25,494 bases of DNA, taken from positions 1 through 25,494 of the forward strand of contig NZ_JAIDEN010000045.1 in assembly GCF_029054785.1 (NCBI RefSeq), written 5' to 3'. Position numbers and translations under genes: made by a program. Source of the DNA: Duncaniella sp. GTDB taxonomy: Bacteria > Bacteroidota > Bacteroidia > Bacteroidales > Muribaculaceae. The notes below the pieces were generated by a model. The model saw nothing but the letters and a program-made list of their open reading frames with translations. It was not told the origin of the DNA and ran no database searches. This document shows, one piece after another, positions 8,475-16,053 of this stretch (the stretch's first letter is position 1; every line of letters begins with the position of its first letter).

Positions 8475-8482
8475 TATCTTTG
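8475..8482 (+). promoter_or_regulatory. Candidate promoter -7 box for the PLP enzyme operon
   Basis: TATCTTTG matches TAnnTTTG exactly. A -33 box is weak (a GTTTTT run near 8448-8453). The box lies inside the longer reading frame that opens at 8424, which is one reason to prefer the start at 8538; the leader would then be roughly 50 bases. Confidence 0.5.
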
Positions 8483-8537
8483 TGAAAAATTCGGTCCCGC
8501 AATAAACAATCCCAAGACCAACAATCCAAAAAAAGTC

Positions 8538-9716
8538 ATGAAAAAACAGACACGTGCAATCCATACCGGCTTCCAAAGCCCCGACGCTTACAATTCACTC
8601 AGCATGCCTGTCTACCATACTGCCGCTTACGAATTTGACAACGCAGACGAAATGGCAGACGCATTCTGCGGACGCACCAACGCCCCGGACTATTCAAGAG
8701 TCACCAATCCGACTGTCATCTATTTCGAAAACAAAGTCAAGGCTCTGACAGGCGCAAAGGATGTCATTGCCTTCAGCTCCGGAATGGCAGCTATCAGCAA
8801 TGCCCTCATGGCAGTCTCAGGCGCAGGAAAAAACATTGTGACTTCACGTCATATGTTCGGCAACACCTATGCCCTGATAACCGCCACTTTAGGCCGTTTC
8901 GGTGTCGGTGCCGGACTGTGTGACCTCACCGACCTTACTCAAGTCGAAGAAGCCATAGACGAAAACTCATGCTGCATATACCTTGAAATCATCACCAATC
9001 CGCAAATGGAGGTAGCCGATCTGAAAGGCCTTGCAGAAATAGCACACCGTCACAACATTCCACTGATCGCCGACACGACAGCTATCCCCTTCACCGAATT
9101 TGACTCCCACTCGCTTGGAGTGGACATCGAAATAGTCTCAAGCACCAAATATCTGTCAGGCGGCGCCACTTCCATCGGCGGACTCGTGATCGACTACGGC
9201 ACTTGCCCATGCTTCGGCAAGCGGATGCGTTCAGAGATGCTGCTCAACCTCGGTGCCTATATGACCCCGCACGTCGCATATATGCAGACACTCGGTCTGG
9301 AGAATCTCGATGCTCGCTATCGGCTCCAGTCGGCCAACACCCAGACTCTTGCAGAGCGGCTCTGCGGACTCCCGGCTATCCGTAAAGTCAATTATGTCGG
9401 TCTCAAAGACAATCCATATCACGAAATAGCCCGTCGGCAGTTCGGACCGACGGCGGGAGCCATGCTGACCATTGACCTTGCAGACCGCGACGCTTGTTTC
9501 AGTTTCATCAATAATCTCAGGCTGATCCGCCGCGCAACCAACCTCTTCGACAACAAATCACTTGCAATCCATCCTGCAAGCACCATCTTCGGCCCCTTCA
9601 CTGACGAACAACGCCGCAGCATGGACATCCTTGACACAACCATCCGCATCTCTGTCGGACTGGAAGATGTCGATGATCTTTTTGATGACATCCGACAGGC
9701 TCTTGAGCAAAATTGA
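8538..9716 (+). CDS. Cys/Met metabolism PLP-dependent enzyme (trans-sulfuration family)
   Basis: The 392-residue enzyme belongs to the PLP fold-type I family of cystathionine gamma-synthase, O-acetylhomoserine sulfhydrylase and methionine gamma-lyase. Visible motifs are the N-terminal TRAIHTGFQ and PVYHTAAYEF, YSRVTNPT, the cofactor-ring stretch AFSSGMAAI, Asp179 in ADTTAIPF (pairs with the pyridine nitrogen) and the PLP lysine Lys204 in SSTKYLSGG. SIGGLVIDYG follows. It acts on homoserine esters, cystathionine or methionine; which one cannot be decided from sequence. The ATG at 8538 gives the normal family N-terminus; the in-frame ATG at 8424 would add 38 unrelated residues and lies before a promoter box. 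It is followed after 53 bases by a MalY/PatB-type lyase, which favours a methionine/cysteine interconversion role. Confidence 0.87.
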   Translation: MKKQTRAIHTGFQSPDAYNSLSMPVYHTAAYEFDNADEMADAFCGRTNAPDYSRVTNPTVIYFENKVKALTGAKDVIAFSSGMAAISNALMAVSGAGKNIVTSRHMFGNTYALITATLGRFGVGAGLCDLTDLTQVEEAIDENSCCIYLEIITNPQMEVADLKGLAEIAHRHNIPLIADTTAIPFTEFDSHSLGVDIEIVSSTKYLSGGATSIGGLVIDYGTCPCFGKRMRSEMLLNLGAYMTPHVAYMQTLGLENLDARYRLQSANTQTLAERLCGLPAIRKVNYVGLKDNPYHEIARRQFGPTAGAMLTIDLADRDACFSFINNLRLIRRATNLFDNKSLAIHPASTIFGPFTDEQRRSMDILDTTIRISVGLEDVDDLFDDIRQALEQN

Positions 9717-9769
9717 CAGGAAACAGAATAAAGATTCATAAGCACTCGTATCCACTAAAAAACCAAGCA

Positions 9770-10960
9770 ATGGGAAAATATAATTTCGACAAAATAATCG
9801 ACCGAAAAGGTTCCGGCGCATTGAAATTCGACGCGCTCGAAGAACGTTACGGCGATGCAGGTCTGCTCCCGATGTGGGTAGCGGACATGGACTTCGAAAC
9901 TCCGGAGTTTATCACCGAGGCCCTGCGCCGACGCCTCGACCACTCGCTTTTCGGCTACACAATCGAACCGTCGGACTACTGGCCCACGGTGATCCGCTGG
10001 ATCGCAGACCATCACGACTGGCAGATCGAGCGCGAATGGATCACCTACATTCCGGGAATCGTCAAAGGGATCGGAATGGTCATTAATGTCTTTGTCAAAG
10101 AAGACGAAAAAGTGATCATCCAGCCACCGGTCTACCATCCGTTCCGTCTGACACCTGAAGGCAACCACAGGGAAGTGGTCTACAACCCGCTCATCGAAAA
10201 TCCCGACGGTTCTTACAGCATGGATTTCGACAATCTTGAAAAAGTGGCTGACGAAAAATGCCGCCTGCTCATCCTCTCCAATCCCCACAATCCCGCCGGC
10301 ATCACCTGGGACCGTCCTACCCTCCAGCGCCTGGCTGAATTCTGCCATCGCCACAACATCCTCGTAATCTCCGACGAAATCCACTGCGATATGGCTCTGT
10401 GGGACAACCGCCACATCCCGTTTGCCTCCGTAAGTCCTGAAGCAGCAGAATGCAGTATCACTTTCGGCGCTCCATCCAAGACATTCAATATCGCCGGCAT
10501 AGTCAGCTCCTACGCGATAGTCCCCAATCAGCGGATCCGCGAACGCCTCTTCGGCTGGCTGACGGCCAACGAGTTTAACGAACCTACCCTCTTTGCCCCG
10601 ATCGCAACCATCGCCGCCTTCAGCAAAGGGGAGGAATGGCGACGCGAAATGCTGCGCTATATCGAAAGCAACATCGACTTCGTCATCAGCTACTGCGAGG
10701 AGCATATCCCGCAGATCAAACCGCTTCGTCCGCAGGCAAGTTTCCTTATATGGCTTGACTGCCGCGGGCTCGGACTGGACCATGACCGGCTCATTGATCT
10801 TTTTGTAAGGAAAGCCCGCCTGGCTCTCAACGACGGCGAAATGTTCGGACCCGAAGGCAAAGGCTTCATGCGCCTGAACATAGCCTCCCCTCGCGCCGTG
10901 GTCTGCGAAGCCCTTGACCGGCTCAAAGATGCGGTCAGCGAAACAGCGACTCACAAATAA
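9770..10960 (+). CDS. MalY/PatB family PLP-dependent C-S lyase or aminotransferase
   Basis: This 396-residue aminotransferase class I/II protein has the MalY/PatB hallmarks: MWVADMDFETPEFI near the N-terminus (35-48), HNPAGITW, Asp202 in SDEIHCDM and the PLP lysine Lys237 in GAPSKTFNIAG. SFLIWLDCRGL and FMRLNIASPR come late and match the substrate-carboxylate region. Family members are cystathionine beta-lyases, which release homocysteine, pyruvate and ammonia; some also act as aminotransferases. The ATG at 9770 is chosen over the in-frame TTG at 9713, which overlaps the previous stop, because GKYNFDKIIDRKGSGALKFD is the usual family start. Paired with the upstream trans-sulfuration enzyme, it could complete cysteine-to-homocysteine conversion or break down sulfur amino acids. 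Confidence 0.88.
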   Translation: MGKYNFDKIIDRKGSGALKFDALEERYGDAGLLPMWVADMDFETPEFITEALRRRLDHSLFGYTIEPSDYWPTVIRWIADHHDWQIEREWITYIPGIVKGIGMVINVFVKEDEKVIIQPPVYHPFRLTPEGNHREVVYNPLIENPDGSYSMDFDNLEKVADEKCRLLILSNPHNPAGITWDRPTLQRLAEFCHRHNILVISDEIHCDMALWDNRHIPFASVSPEAAECSITFGAPSKTFNIAGIVSSYAIVPNQRIRERLFGWLTANEFNEPTLFAPIATIAAFSKGEEWRREMLRYIESNIDFVISYCEEHIPQIKPLRPQASFLIWLDCRGLGLDHDRLIDLFVRKARLALNDGEMFGPEGKGFMRLNIASPRAVVCEALDRLKDAVSETATHK

Positions 10961-10982
10961 ATCTCACACGACCTGCCCCACA

Positions 10983-11044
10983 TCAAGAGCCACGAATCTG
11001 CGGAGATCCTGCCTAAAGGCAATCCACAGCATCGTGGCTCTTGA
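10983..11044. terminator. Long hairpin after the PLP enzyme operon
   Basis: A perfect 13-base stem (TCAAGAGCCACGA at 10983-10995, complement at 11032-11044) encloses further pairing: CTGCGGA with TCCACAG and an apical TGCC-TAAA-GGCA. The whole folds as one long imperfect hairpin. No T-run follows, so it is either a terminator without a good U-tract or an mRNA 3' end stabiliser. The rest of the 347-base gap 10961-11307 holds the galM promoter and otherwise nothing recognised. Confidence 0.6.
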
Positions 11045-11198
11045 CTCATTTCACACCACAGACCAAGCGGATAAGATAAAAAGCCTCAAGAATGTCCGGA
11101 TGAAACAAACTCTAATTGTATTCAGCCGCCTTTTTCACAAATTTAAGCCTATAAACAAATATTAAGTCCGCAAGTTTGGGATTTTTAGGACCGGAATG

Positions 11199-11229
11199 TT
11201 GGTCAGACGGTGAATATTTTTTATATTTG
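11199..11229 (+). promoter_or_regulatory. Promoter of the galactose operon
   Basis: A TTG at 11199-11201 is followed after exactly 20 bases by TATATTTG (11222-11229). This fits the Bacteroidota consensus of a -33 TTG/TTTG box and a -7 TAnnTTTG box. It lies 78 bases upstream of the galM start. No riboswitch or clear operator was seen in the leader. Confidence 0.8.
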
Positions 11230-11307
11230 CAGTAATGAAAAAGTTCAGGCTTTTCGTAAATTCCAATGGTCCAATAATGCCTTGAAAGGCTCATCAATTC
11301 TTATTTC

Positions 11308-12351
11308 ATGAACATCCAGACTTCCAAAGCCTCCTCTCCGGCAGGCGAAATCACACTCTATACACTCACTAACAATTCAGGTGCATCAGTCACACTTTCG
11401 TCACTCGGCGCCGGCATCGTAGCGGTAAAAGTACCTGATGCCACAGGCAACATGGCCAATGTGGTGCTCGGTTACAAAGATCCGGCATCATATCTTGCCG
11501 ACGGACCCTGTGCCGGTAAAATCCCCGGACGATTCGCCAACCGCATTGCCCTCGGACATTTCACCCTTGACGGCAAAGATTACACACTTGCTGTCAACAA
11601 CGGTCCCAATGCCCTCCACGGCGGCCCGACAGGCTTCATGAACAGGATCTGGGAGAGCTGCATCAACGGAGACTCCGTTGAATTCAGCTATCGCGCAGCC
11701 GACGGCGAAGAAGGCTATCCCGGCAATCTTGACGTCAAGGCCATCTATACCTGGACCGACGACAATGAGCTCAAGCTCCAGCTTCAGGCCGAGACCGATG
11801 CTCCGACAGTCATCAACCTCACCAACCACGTCTACTTCAACCTTGACGGCGAAAACGCAGGCTCTGTCCTCGACCACCAGCTCAGGCTCAACGCCACCCG
11901 CTATCTTCCGACAGACGACACGCAGATCCCGACCGGCGAACTCGCTCCCGTCAAAGACTCACCGATGGATTTCACCGAGTTCAAAACCATCGGCCAAGAC
12001 ATCAACGCAGATTTCCATCCGCTGAAAGTTGGCAAAGGCTATGACCATTGCTGGGTTTGCGACGGCTATTCCAAAGGCACTGTCAAGGAAGTCGCCGTGC
12101 TGCGCTCATCCAAGTCAGGCCGCGAACTCCGGATCTCGACTTCCCAGCCGGGTATGCAGATCTATACCGGCAACTGGCTTGCCGGCTGCCCCGAAAGCAT
12201 TTCAGGCGGGACATACAACGACTATGACGGTGTGGCCGTCGAATGTCAGAACTTCCCTGATGCTCCCAACCACCCTGAATTCCCATCATCACGTCTCAAT
12301 CCGGACGAAAAATATAACGAAACTATAATCTTTAAATTCACCACTCTCTGA
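11308..12351 (+). CDS. galM: Aldose 1-epimerase (galactose mutarotase)
   Basis: GalM interconverts the alpha and beta anomers of galactose (and glucose) so that galactokinase receives the alpha form. The 347-residue product is full length for the family and shows its motifs: PGRFANRI (73-80), NALHGG with His104, INLTNHVYFNL with His174, GYDHCWV with Asp246 and VAVECQNFPDAPN with the catalytic base Glu312. No signal peptide is seen, so it is probably cytoplasmic. The ATG at 11308 is 78 bases after a strong promoter. The next gene starts 3 bases after the stop, and galK follows that, so this is a galactose-use operon. Confidence 0.93.
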   Translation: MNIQTSKASSPAGEITLYTLTNNSGASVTLSSLGAGIVAVKVPDATGNMANVVLGYKDPASYLADGPCAGKIPGRFANRIALGHFTLDGKDYTLAVNNGPNALHGGPTGFMNRIWESCINGDSVEFSYRAADGEEGYPGNLDVKAIYTWTDDNELKLQLQAETDAPTVINLTNHVYFNLDGENAGSVLDHQLRLNATRYLPTDDTQIPTGELAPVKDSPMDFTEFKTIGQDINADFHPLKVGKGYDHCWVCDGYSKGTVKEVAVLRSSKSGRELRISTSQPGMQIYTGNWLAGCPESISGGTYNDYDGVAVECQNFPDAPNHPEFPSSRLNPDEKYNETIIFKFTTL

Positions 12352-12354
12352 GTC

Positions 12355-13260
12355 ATGAAACCAACCTTATTTGTACTCGCTGCCGGCATGGGCAGTCGCT
12401 ACGGCGGTCTCAAGCAGCTTGATCCCCTCGGTCCCCAGGGCCAGACCATCATGGACTATTCGATCTATGATGCCATCCAGGCCGGCTTCGGCAAAGTTGT
12501 CTTTGTAATCCGTAAAGATTTCGAAAAAGATTTCCGCGAAAAGATTCTCTCCAAATACGAAGGTCATATTCCTGTCGAAGTTGTGTTCCAGGCAACCGAC
12601 AAACTCCCTGAAGGCTACGTCTGCCCGGCAGACCGCAGCAAACCCTGGGGTACAAACCACGCTGTCATGATGGGTAGCGAAGTGATCAACGAGCCTTTCG
12701 CCGTGATCAACGCCGATGACTTCTACGGACGCGACGCATTCCGCGTAATGGCCGAAGATCTCATGCGTCCCCGCGACCGCAAAGGCGACTACTCGATGGT
12801 CGGTTTCCGCGTAGGCAACACCATGACAGAAAACGGCTCCGTAGCCCGTGGCGTATGCTCCAAAGGCTCTGACGGCAATCTTACCGGCGTTGTTGAGCGC
12901 ACTGCCATCTCCTACGCACCTAACGGCGACATCGTTTTCACCGACGAAAACGGCGTTGAACAGACTCTCGATCCGATGACCCCCGTCTCGATGAACCTCT
13001 GGGGCTTCACTCCTGACTATTTCGACTACTCCGAACGTGAATTCCGCACATTCCTTGACAAAGACCTCAACACTCCGAAAGCAGAATTCTTCATTCCTCT
13101 GGTAATCGACACCCTCATCCACTCCGGCGAAGCAACCGTGAAAGTACTTGACACTGACTCTCGCTGGTTCGGTGTCACCTATGCGGCTGACCGTCCTGGT
13201 GTAGTTGAGAAATTCGCTCAACTACACGCCGAAGGAGTCTATCCGGAAAAAATGTTCTAA
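12355..13260 (+). CDS. Sugar-phosphate nucleotidyltransferase-like protein in a gal operon
   Basis: This 301-residue cytoplasmic protein has the GT-A nucleotidyltransferase fold signature. AAGMGSRYGGLKQL (9-22) corresponds to the nucleotide-binding G-x-G-x-R loop, KPWGTNHAV (97-105) lines the active site and NADDFYG (119-125) carries the metal-binding aspartates. It is the sort of enzyme that joins a sugar 1-phosphate to an NTP, but substrate and base cannot be read from sequence. Its place between galM (3-base gap) and galK (33-base gap), in an operon without a galT gene, suggests it may act on galactose 1-phosphate or a related sugar phosphate. It lacks the beta-helix C-terminal domain of GlmU or GlgC and is about the size of GalU or RfbA. 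That link to galactose 1-phosphate is inference. Confidence 0.78.
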   Translation: MKPTLFVLAAGMGSRYGGLKQLDPLGPQGQTIMDYSIYDAIQAGFGKVVFVIRKDFEKDFREKILSKYEGHIPVEVVFQATDKLPEGYVCPADRSKPWGTNHAVMMGSEVINEPFAVINADDFYGRDAFRVMAEDLMRPRDRKGDYSMVGFRVGNTMTENGSVARGVCSKGSDGNLTGVVERTAISYAPNGDIVFTDENGVEQTLDPMTPVSMNLWGFTPDYFDYSEREFRTFLDKDLNTPKAEFFIPLVIDTLIHSGEATVKVLDTDSRWFGVTYAADRPGVVEKFAQLHAEGVYPEKMF

Positions 13261-13293
13261 AAAATCTCCCAACAAAATCTCATCTTCACAACC

Positions 13294-14433
13294 ATGGAAC
13301 TCAAGAAAAAAGTCAGCGAAGCTTTCGCATCGCATTTCGGCGGCGAAGGCACACTCTATGCCTCTGCCGGACGCATCAACCTCATCGGCGAGCATACCGA
13401 CTATAACGGTGGCTTCGTATTCCCCGGCGCCATCGATAAAGTCATCATGGCTGACATCCGTCCGAACGGAAGCGAGAAAGTCAATCTCTACTCGATAGAC
13501 CTCAACGAATCGTCGACATTCGGACTGAACGAGGAAGACGCCCCCTCACAGCAGTGGGCACGCTATATCTTCGGCGTGTGCCGCGAAGTGATCAAGCGTG
13601 GCGGCGCTGTCAAAGGTTTCGATGCGACATTCGCCGGCAATGTTCCCTTAGGTGCAGGTCTTTCTTCATCGGCCGCACTTGAATCATGCTTTGCATTCGC
13701 TCTCAACGACCTCTTTAACGACAATTCCATCGACAAATTCGAACTCGCAAAAATCGGCCAGTCCACCGAGCACAACTACTGCGGTGTCAACTGCGGCATC
13801 ATGGACCAGTTCGCCTCTGTGTTCGGCAAAAAAGACTGCCTGATCCGTCTTGACTGCCGCTCGCTTGAATTCGAATATTTCCCCTTCAAGCTCGACGGCT
13901 ACCGTCTGGTTCTTGTCGATTCCGTTGTCAAACATGAACTCGTTGACTCTCCCTACAACAAACGTCGCCAGTCATGTGAAAACGTGGCCCGTCGTCTCGG
14001 CATTGAAACTCTCCGCGACGCTGACATGGATATGCTCAACTCCATCAAGAACGACATTTCAGCCGAGGATTACATCCGCGCCAAATTCGTCATTGAGGAA
14101 AAAGAACGCGTCCTTGATGTCTGCGAAGCGCTCAACCGCGGCGACATCGAAACCGTCGGCAAACTCATGTATGAGACCCACCGCGGCCTTTCGAAAGACT
14201 ACGAAGTTTCCTGTGTGGAACTTGACTACCTCAACGACATCGCCCGCGAATGTGGCGTGACCGGATCCCGCATCATGGGTGGAGGTTTCGGAGGCTGCAC
14301 TATCAACCTCGTCCCTGACGCCATCTATGACAGCTTCATCTCAACCGTGACCGATAAATTCAACCAGCGCTACGGACATCAGCCAAAGATCTACGACGTT
14401 GTGATCTCCGACGGCGCACGCCGTGTTGAATAA
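13294..14433 (+). CDS. galK: Galactokinase
   Basis: GalK phosphorylates alpha-D-galactose to galactose 1-phosphate with ATP. The 379-residue protein shows all three GHMP-kinase motifs: GRINLIGEHTDYNGG (26-40, the galactokinase signature), the ATP loop PLGAGLSSSAALE (118-130) and MGGGFGGC (328-335). Asp171 in GIMDQF fits the catalytic base. It is cytoplasmic and of normal length. It is the third gene of the operon that begins at galM. The following 95 bases before the next gene have no obvious terminator or promoter, so read-through into the DUF4230 genes is possible. Confidence 0.95.
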   Translation: MELKKKVSEAFASHFGGEGTLYASAGRINLIGEHTDYNGGFVFPGAIDKVIMADIRPNGSEKVNLYSIDLNESSTFGLNEEDAPSQQWARYIFGVCREVIKRGGAVKGFDATFAGNVPLGAGLSSSAALESCFAFALNDLFNDNSIDKFELAKIGQSTEHNYCGVNCGIMDQFASVFGKKDCLIRLDCRSLEFEYFPFKLDGYRLVLVDSVVKHELVDSPYNKRRQSCENVARRLGIETLRDADMDMLNSIKNDISAEDYIRAKFVIEEKERVLDVCEALNRGDIETVGKLMYETHRGLSKDYEVSCVELDYLNDIARECGVTGSRIMGGGFGGCTINLVPDAIYDSFISTVTDKFNQRYGHQPKIYDVVISDGARRVE

Positions 14434-14528
14434 TCCGCAGATGCACTCTCCGTCATCTTCCCTCCCCTCTCGCCTCATACACTTGCTTTCATCTTAATCA
14501 CAGACACACAGAAAGAAAATAAACCGAA

Positions 14529-15164
14529 ATGATTAAAGCCCGAATATCACTGACTTTAATAATCCTATCAGCTCTTCTCGCGACGGTCTTCTCCGGCTGT
14601 CGCGAGAAGATTTCTGATGAGGATCCGGCCATCACCTATTATTCAGAACTTCGAGCAGTCAAAAAACTGGTGGTCGGACGCATGACCATTTCAAAATTGG
14701 CCACAATCGACGATATCCGTCTCAGCGAAGCCCAAGGGCTGAAGCAGACCGCATCCGCCATACTCGCGGCAATCAAACCCGGTTCCCGCAAAGCCGTATA
14801 TTCATACGACACATATCTGCGGGCCTACATTAATCTTGACAGACTGTCGCCCGATGATGTCAGGCTGGATTCCGATGGAGAAAATCTTGAAATCACCCTA
14901 CCGCCCGTCGAGGTCGAATTTGCCGGACGCGACGCTGAAATCCGAGAGGAACACTACCGCGTCACAGGTCTGAGATCTGAAATCAACGCCGACGAACGAG
15001 CCTTGCTGAAAGAGGAAATGAACCGTCTGCTGAAAAAAGAAGTGAAGGAAAATCCCGATTTCACATCTCACCTGACAGAATTGGCAAAAGCCAAGGCAAT
15101 CGCATATTTCACTCAATGGGGTCAAAACCAGGGACTCAACGTCCGGATAAAATTCAAAAATTAA
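14529..15164 (+). CDS. DUF4230 family protein, probable lipoprotein or membrane-anchored
   Basis: The 211-residue protein starts with a hydrophobic segment ending VFSGC (Cys24), which could be a lipobox, although Phe at -3 is unusual; a plain membrane anchor is the alternative. The rest fits DUF4230, a family of unknown function. Visible features are the start ELRAVKKLVVGRMTISK, the stretch LEITLPPVEVEFAGRDAEI and a C-terminal helix rich in Lys and Glu, KEVKENPDFTSHLTELAKAK. A second DUF4230 protein follows after 68 bases. The pairing suggests the two work together in the envelope; what they do is unknown. Confidence 0.75.
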   Translation: MIKARISLTLIILSALLATVFSGCREKISDEDPAITYYSELRAVKKLVVGRMTISKLATIDDIRLSEAQGLKQTASAILAAIKPGSRKAVYSYDTYLRAYINLDRLSPDDVRLDSDGENLEITLPPVEVEFAGRDAEIREEHYRVTGLRSEINADERALLKEEMNRLLKKEVKENPDFTSHLTELAKAKAIAYFTQWGQNQGLNVRIKFKN

Positions 15165-15194
15165 CCAAGCCGACACATTAAACTGTTCCTTACC

Positions 15195-15208
15195 AGTAAT
15201 ATATTACT
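15195..15208. repeat. Perfect 14-bp palindrome followed by a T-rich run
   Basis: AGTAATATATTACT reads the same on both strands and is followed by TTTAATTTTTAAG. It lies between the two DUF4230 genes. It could be a weak AT-only hairpin terminator or a dimeric regulator site; nothing decides between these. Confidence 0.45.
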
Positions 15209-15232
15209 TTTAATTTTTAAGATTTACTTACT

Positions 15233-15820
15233 ATGAAACTTCTCAGCATATTAAGGTGGGGTGTCCTTCTGACTCTCACCGCAATAGTCATAATCCTCTG
15301 CATGGAATTCAAAAAATCGCCGGAAGCATCCAATTTCAAAATTCATGATGCCCTGGTGACCGACCTTCGACCGGCTATGGAACTCTGTACGGTGGAAATC
15401 GTTGAAGACGTACCCGTCAAAGGCCACATCGGAACCAAACACATTTTCGCGCGGACGACTCTCAACGGCTACATATCATTCGACCTCGACAGCATCTCCA
15501 CATCTTCAGTCGGAGACACAATAGTCGTGTCTCTGCCGCATGAAATCATTGAAATCCGTGAGTCCACCCGTCCGGGTTCATACATAGTCATTGACACCTG
15601 GAACGAAAAACTGCTTGGATCATCTCAGTTCACAACAGCCGAAGAAAACGCGGTCAAGCGCAAAGTAATTGAAAATTTCAGAAAAAAGATCTATGCCAAA
15701 GGCTATGTCCGCCAGGCCAGAAAAGACGCGGTTGAAACACTCAGGCAGATGCTCCCGGTGATCTCCACATCTCCGGTCAAAATAATTGATCCGGTCCCCG
15801 GCGGCTATCCTGAGTCCTGA
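15233..15820 (+). CDS. DUF4230 family protein with N-terminal membrane anchor
   Basis: The 195-residue protein begins with an uncleaved-looking membrane segment (about residues 5-24, SILRWGVLLTLTAIVIILC) and then a single DUF4230-like domain. The stretch GDTIVVSLPHEIIEIRES parallels LEITLPPVEVEFAGRDAEI of the gene upstream, so the two are divergent paralogues. The C-terminus has a helix ENAVKRKVIENFRKKIYAKG and then a Pro-rich tail. Function is unknown. It lies upstream of a penicillin-binding protein that has its own promoter, so a link to cell wall assembly is possible but not shown. Confidence 0.72.
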   Translation: MKLLSILRWGVLLTLTAIVIILCMEFKKSPEASNFKIHDALVTDLRPAMELCTVEIVEDVPVKGHIGTKHIFARTTLNGYISFDLDSISTSSVGDTIVVSLPHEIIEIRESTRPGSYIVIDTWNEKLLGSSQFTTAEENAVKRKVIENFRKKIYAKGYVRQARKDAVETLRQMLPVISTSPVKIIDPVPGGYPES

Positions 15821-15876
15821 TAAGACTCTGCCAAAAGTTCTCCTTTCGCCGACTGGAACAAGAACTGAATGACAGC

Positions 15877-15908
15877 TTTGCTATTTCGCCGAAATATTAC
15901 TAATTTTG
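15877..15908 (+). promoter_or_regulatory. Promoter of the penicillin-binding protein gene
   Basis: TTTG (15877-15880), 20 bases, then TAATTTTG (15901-15908) match the Bacteroidota consensus at every defined position. The leader to the ATG at 16054 would be about 140 bases; no structure was recognised in it. Confidence 0.85.
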
Positions 15909-16053
15909 CAGACTGAAGCGTTGTGATCGCTAACAAGCGACTGTTTTTCACGCGCGCATACATTATATTTATAGAACGATCGAAACCAGCACCTGAAAAC
16001 TTCAGTTTTTTCGGCTATCGGGAAACATCCCCCTCAACTCCTACATTTTCTCC

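Noticed and set aside
8424..8537. N-terminal extension of the trans-sulfuration enzyme from the ATG at 8424
   Set aside because: The extra 38 residues do not resemble the family, and a TATCTTTG promoter box lies inside the stretch; the ATG at 8538 gives the usual N-terminus.
9755..10954. Open frame of 399 codons on the minus strand
   Set aside because: It lies wholly opposite the MalY/PatB gene, whose motifs are intact; its translation shows no recognisable domain and only mirrors the codon bias of the real gene.
10914..11165. Plus-strand frame of 83 codons after the PatB gene
   Set aside because: It overlaps the 3' end of the lyase gene and runs through the long hairpin; no homology-like features.
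12367..13221. Open frame of 284 codons on the minus strand
   Set aside because: It is opposite the nucleotidyltransferase, which has clear motifs and operon spacing; no domain is visible in the antisense product.
11308..14433. Calling the middle gene galT
   Set aside because: The protein has a GT-A nucleotidyltransferase signature and none of the HIT-type HPH motif of GalT.
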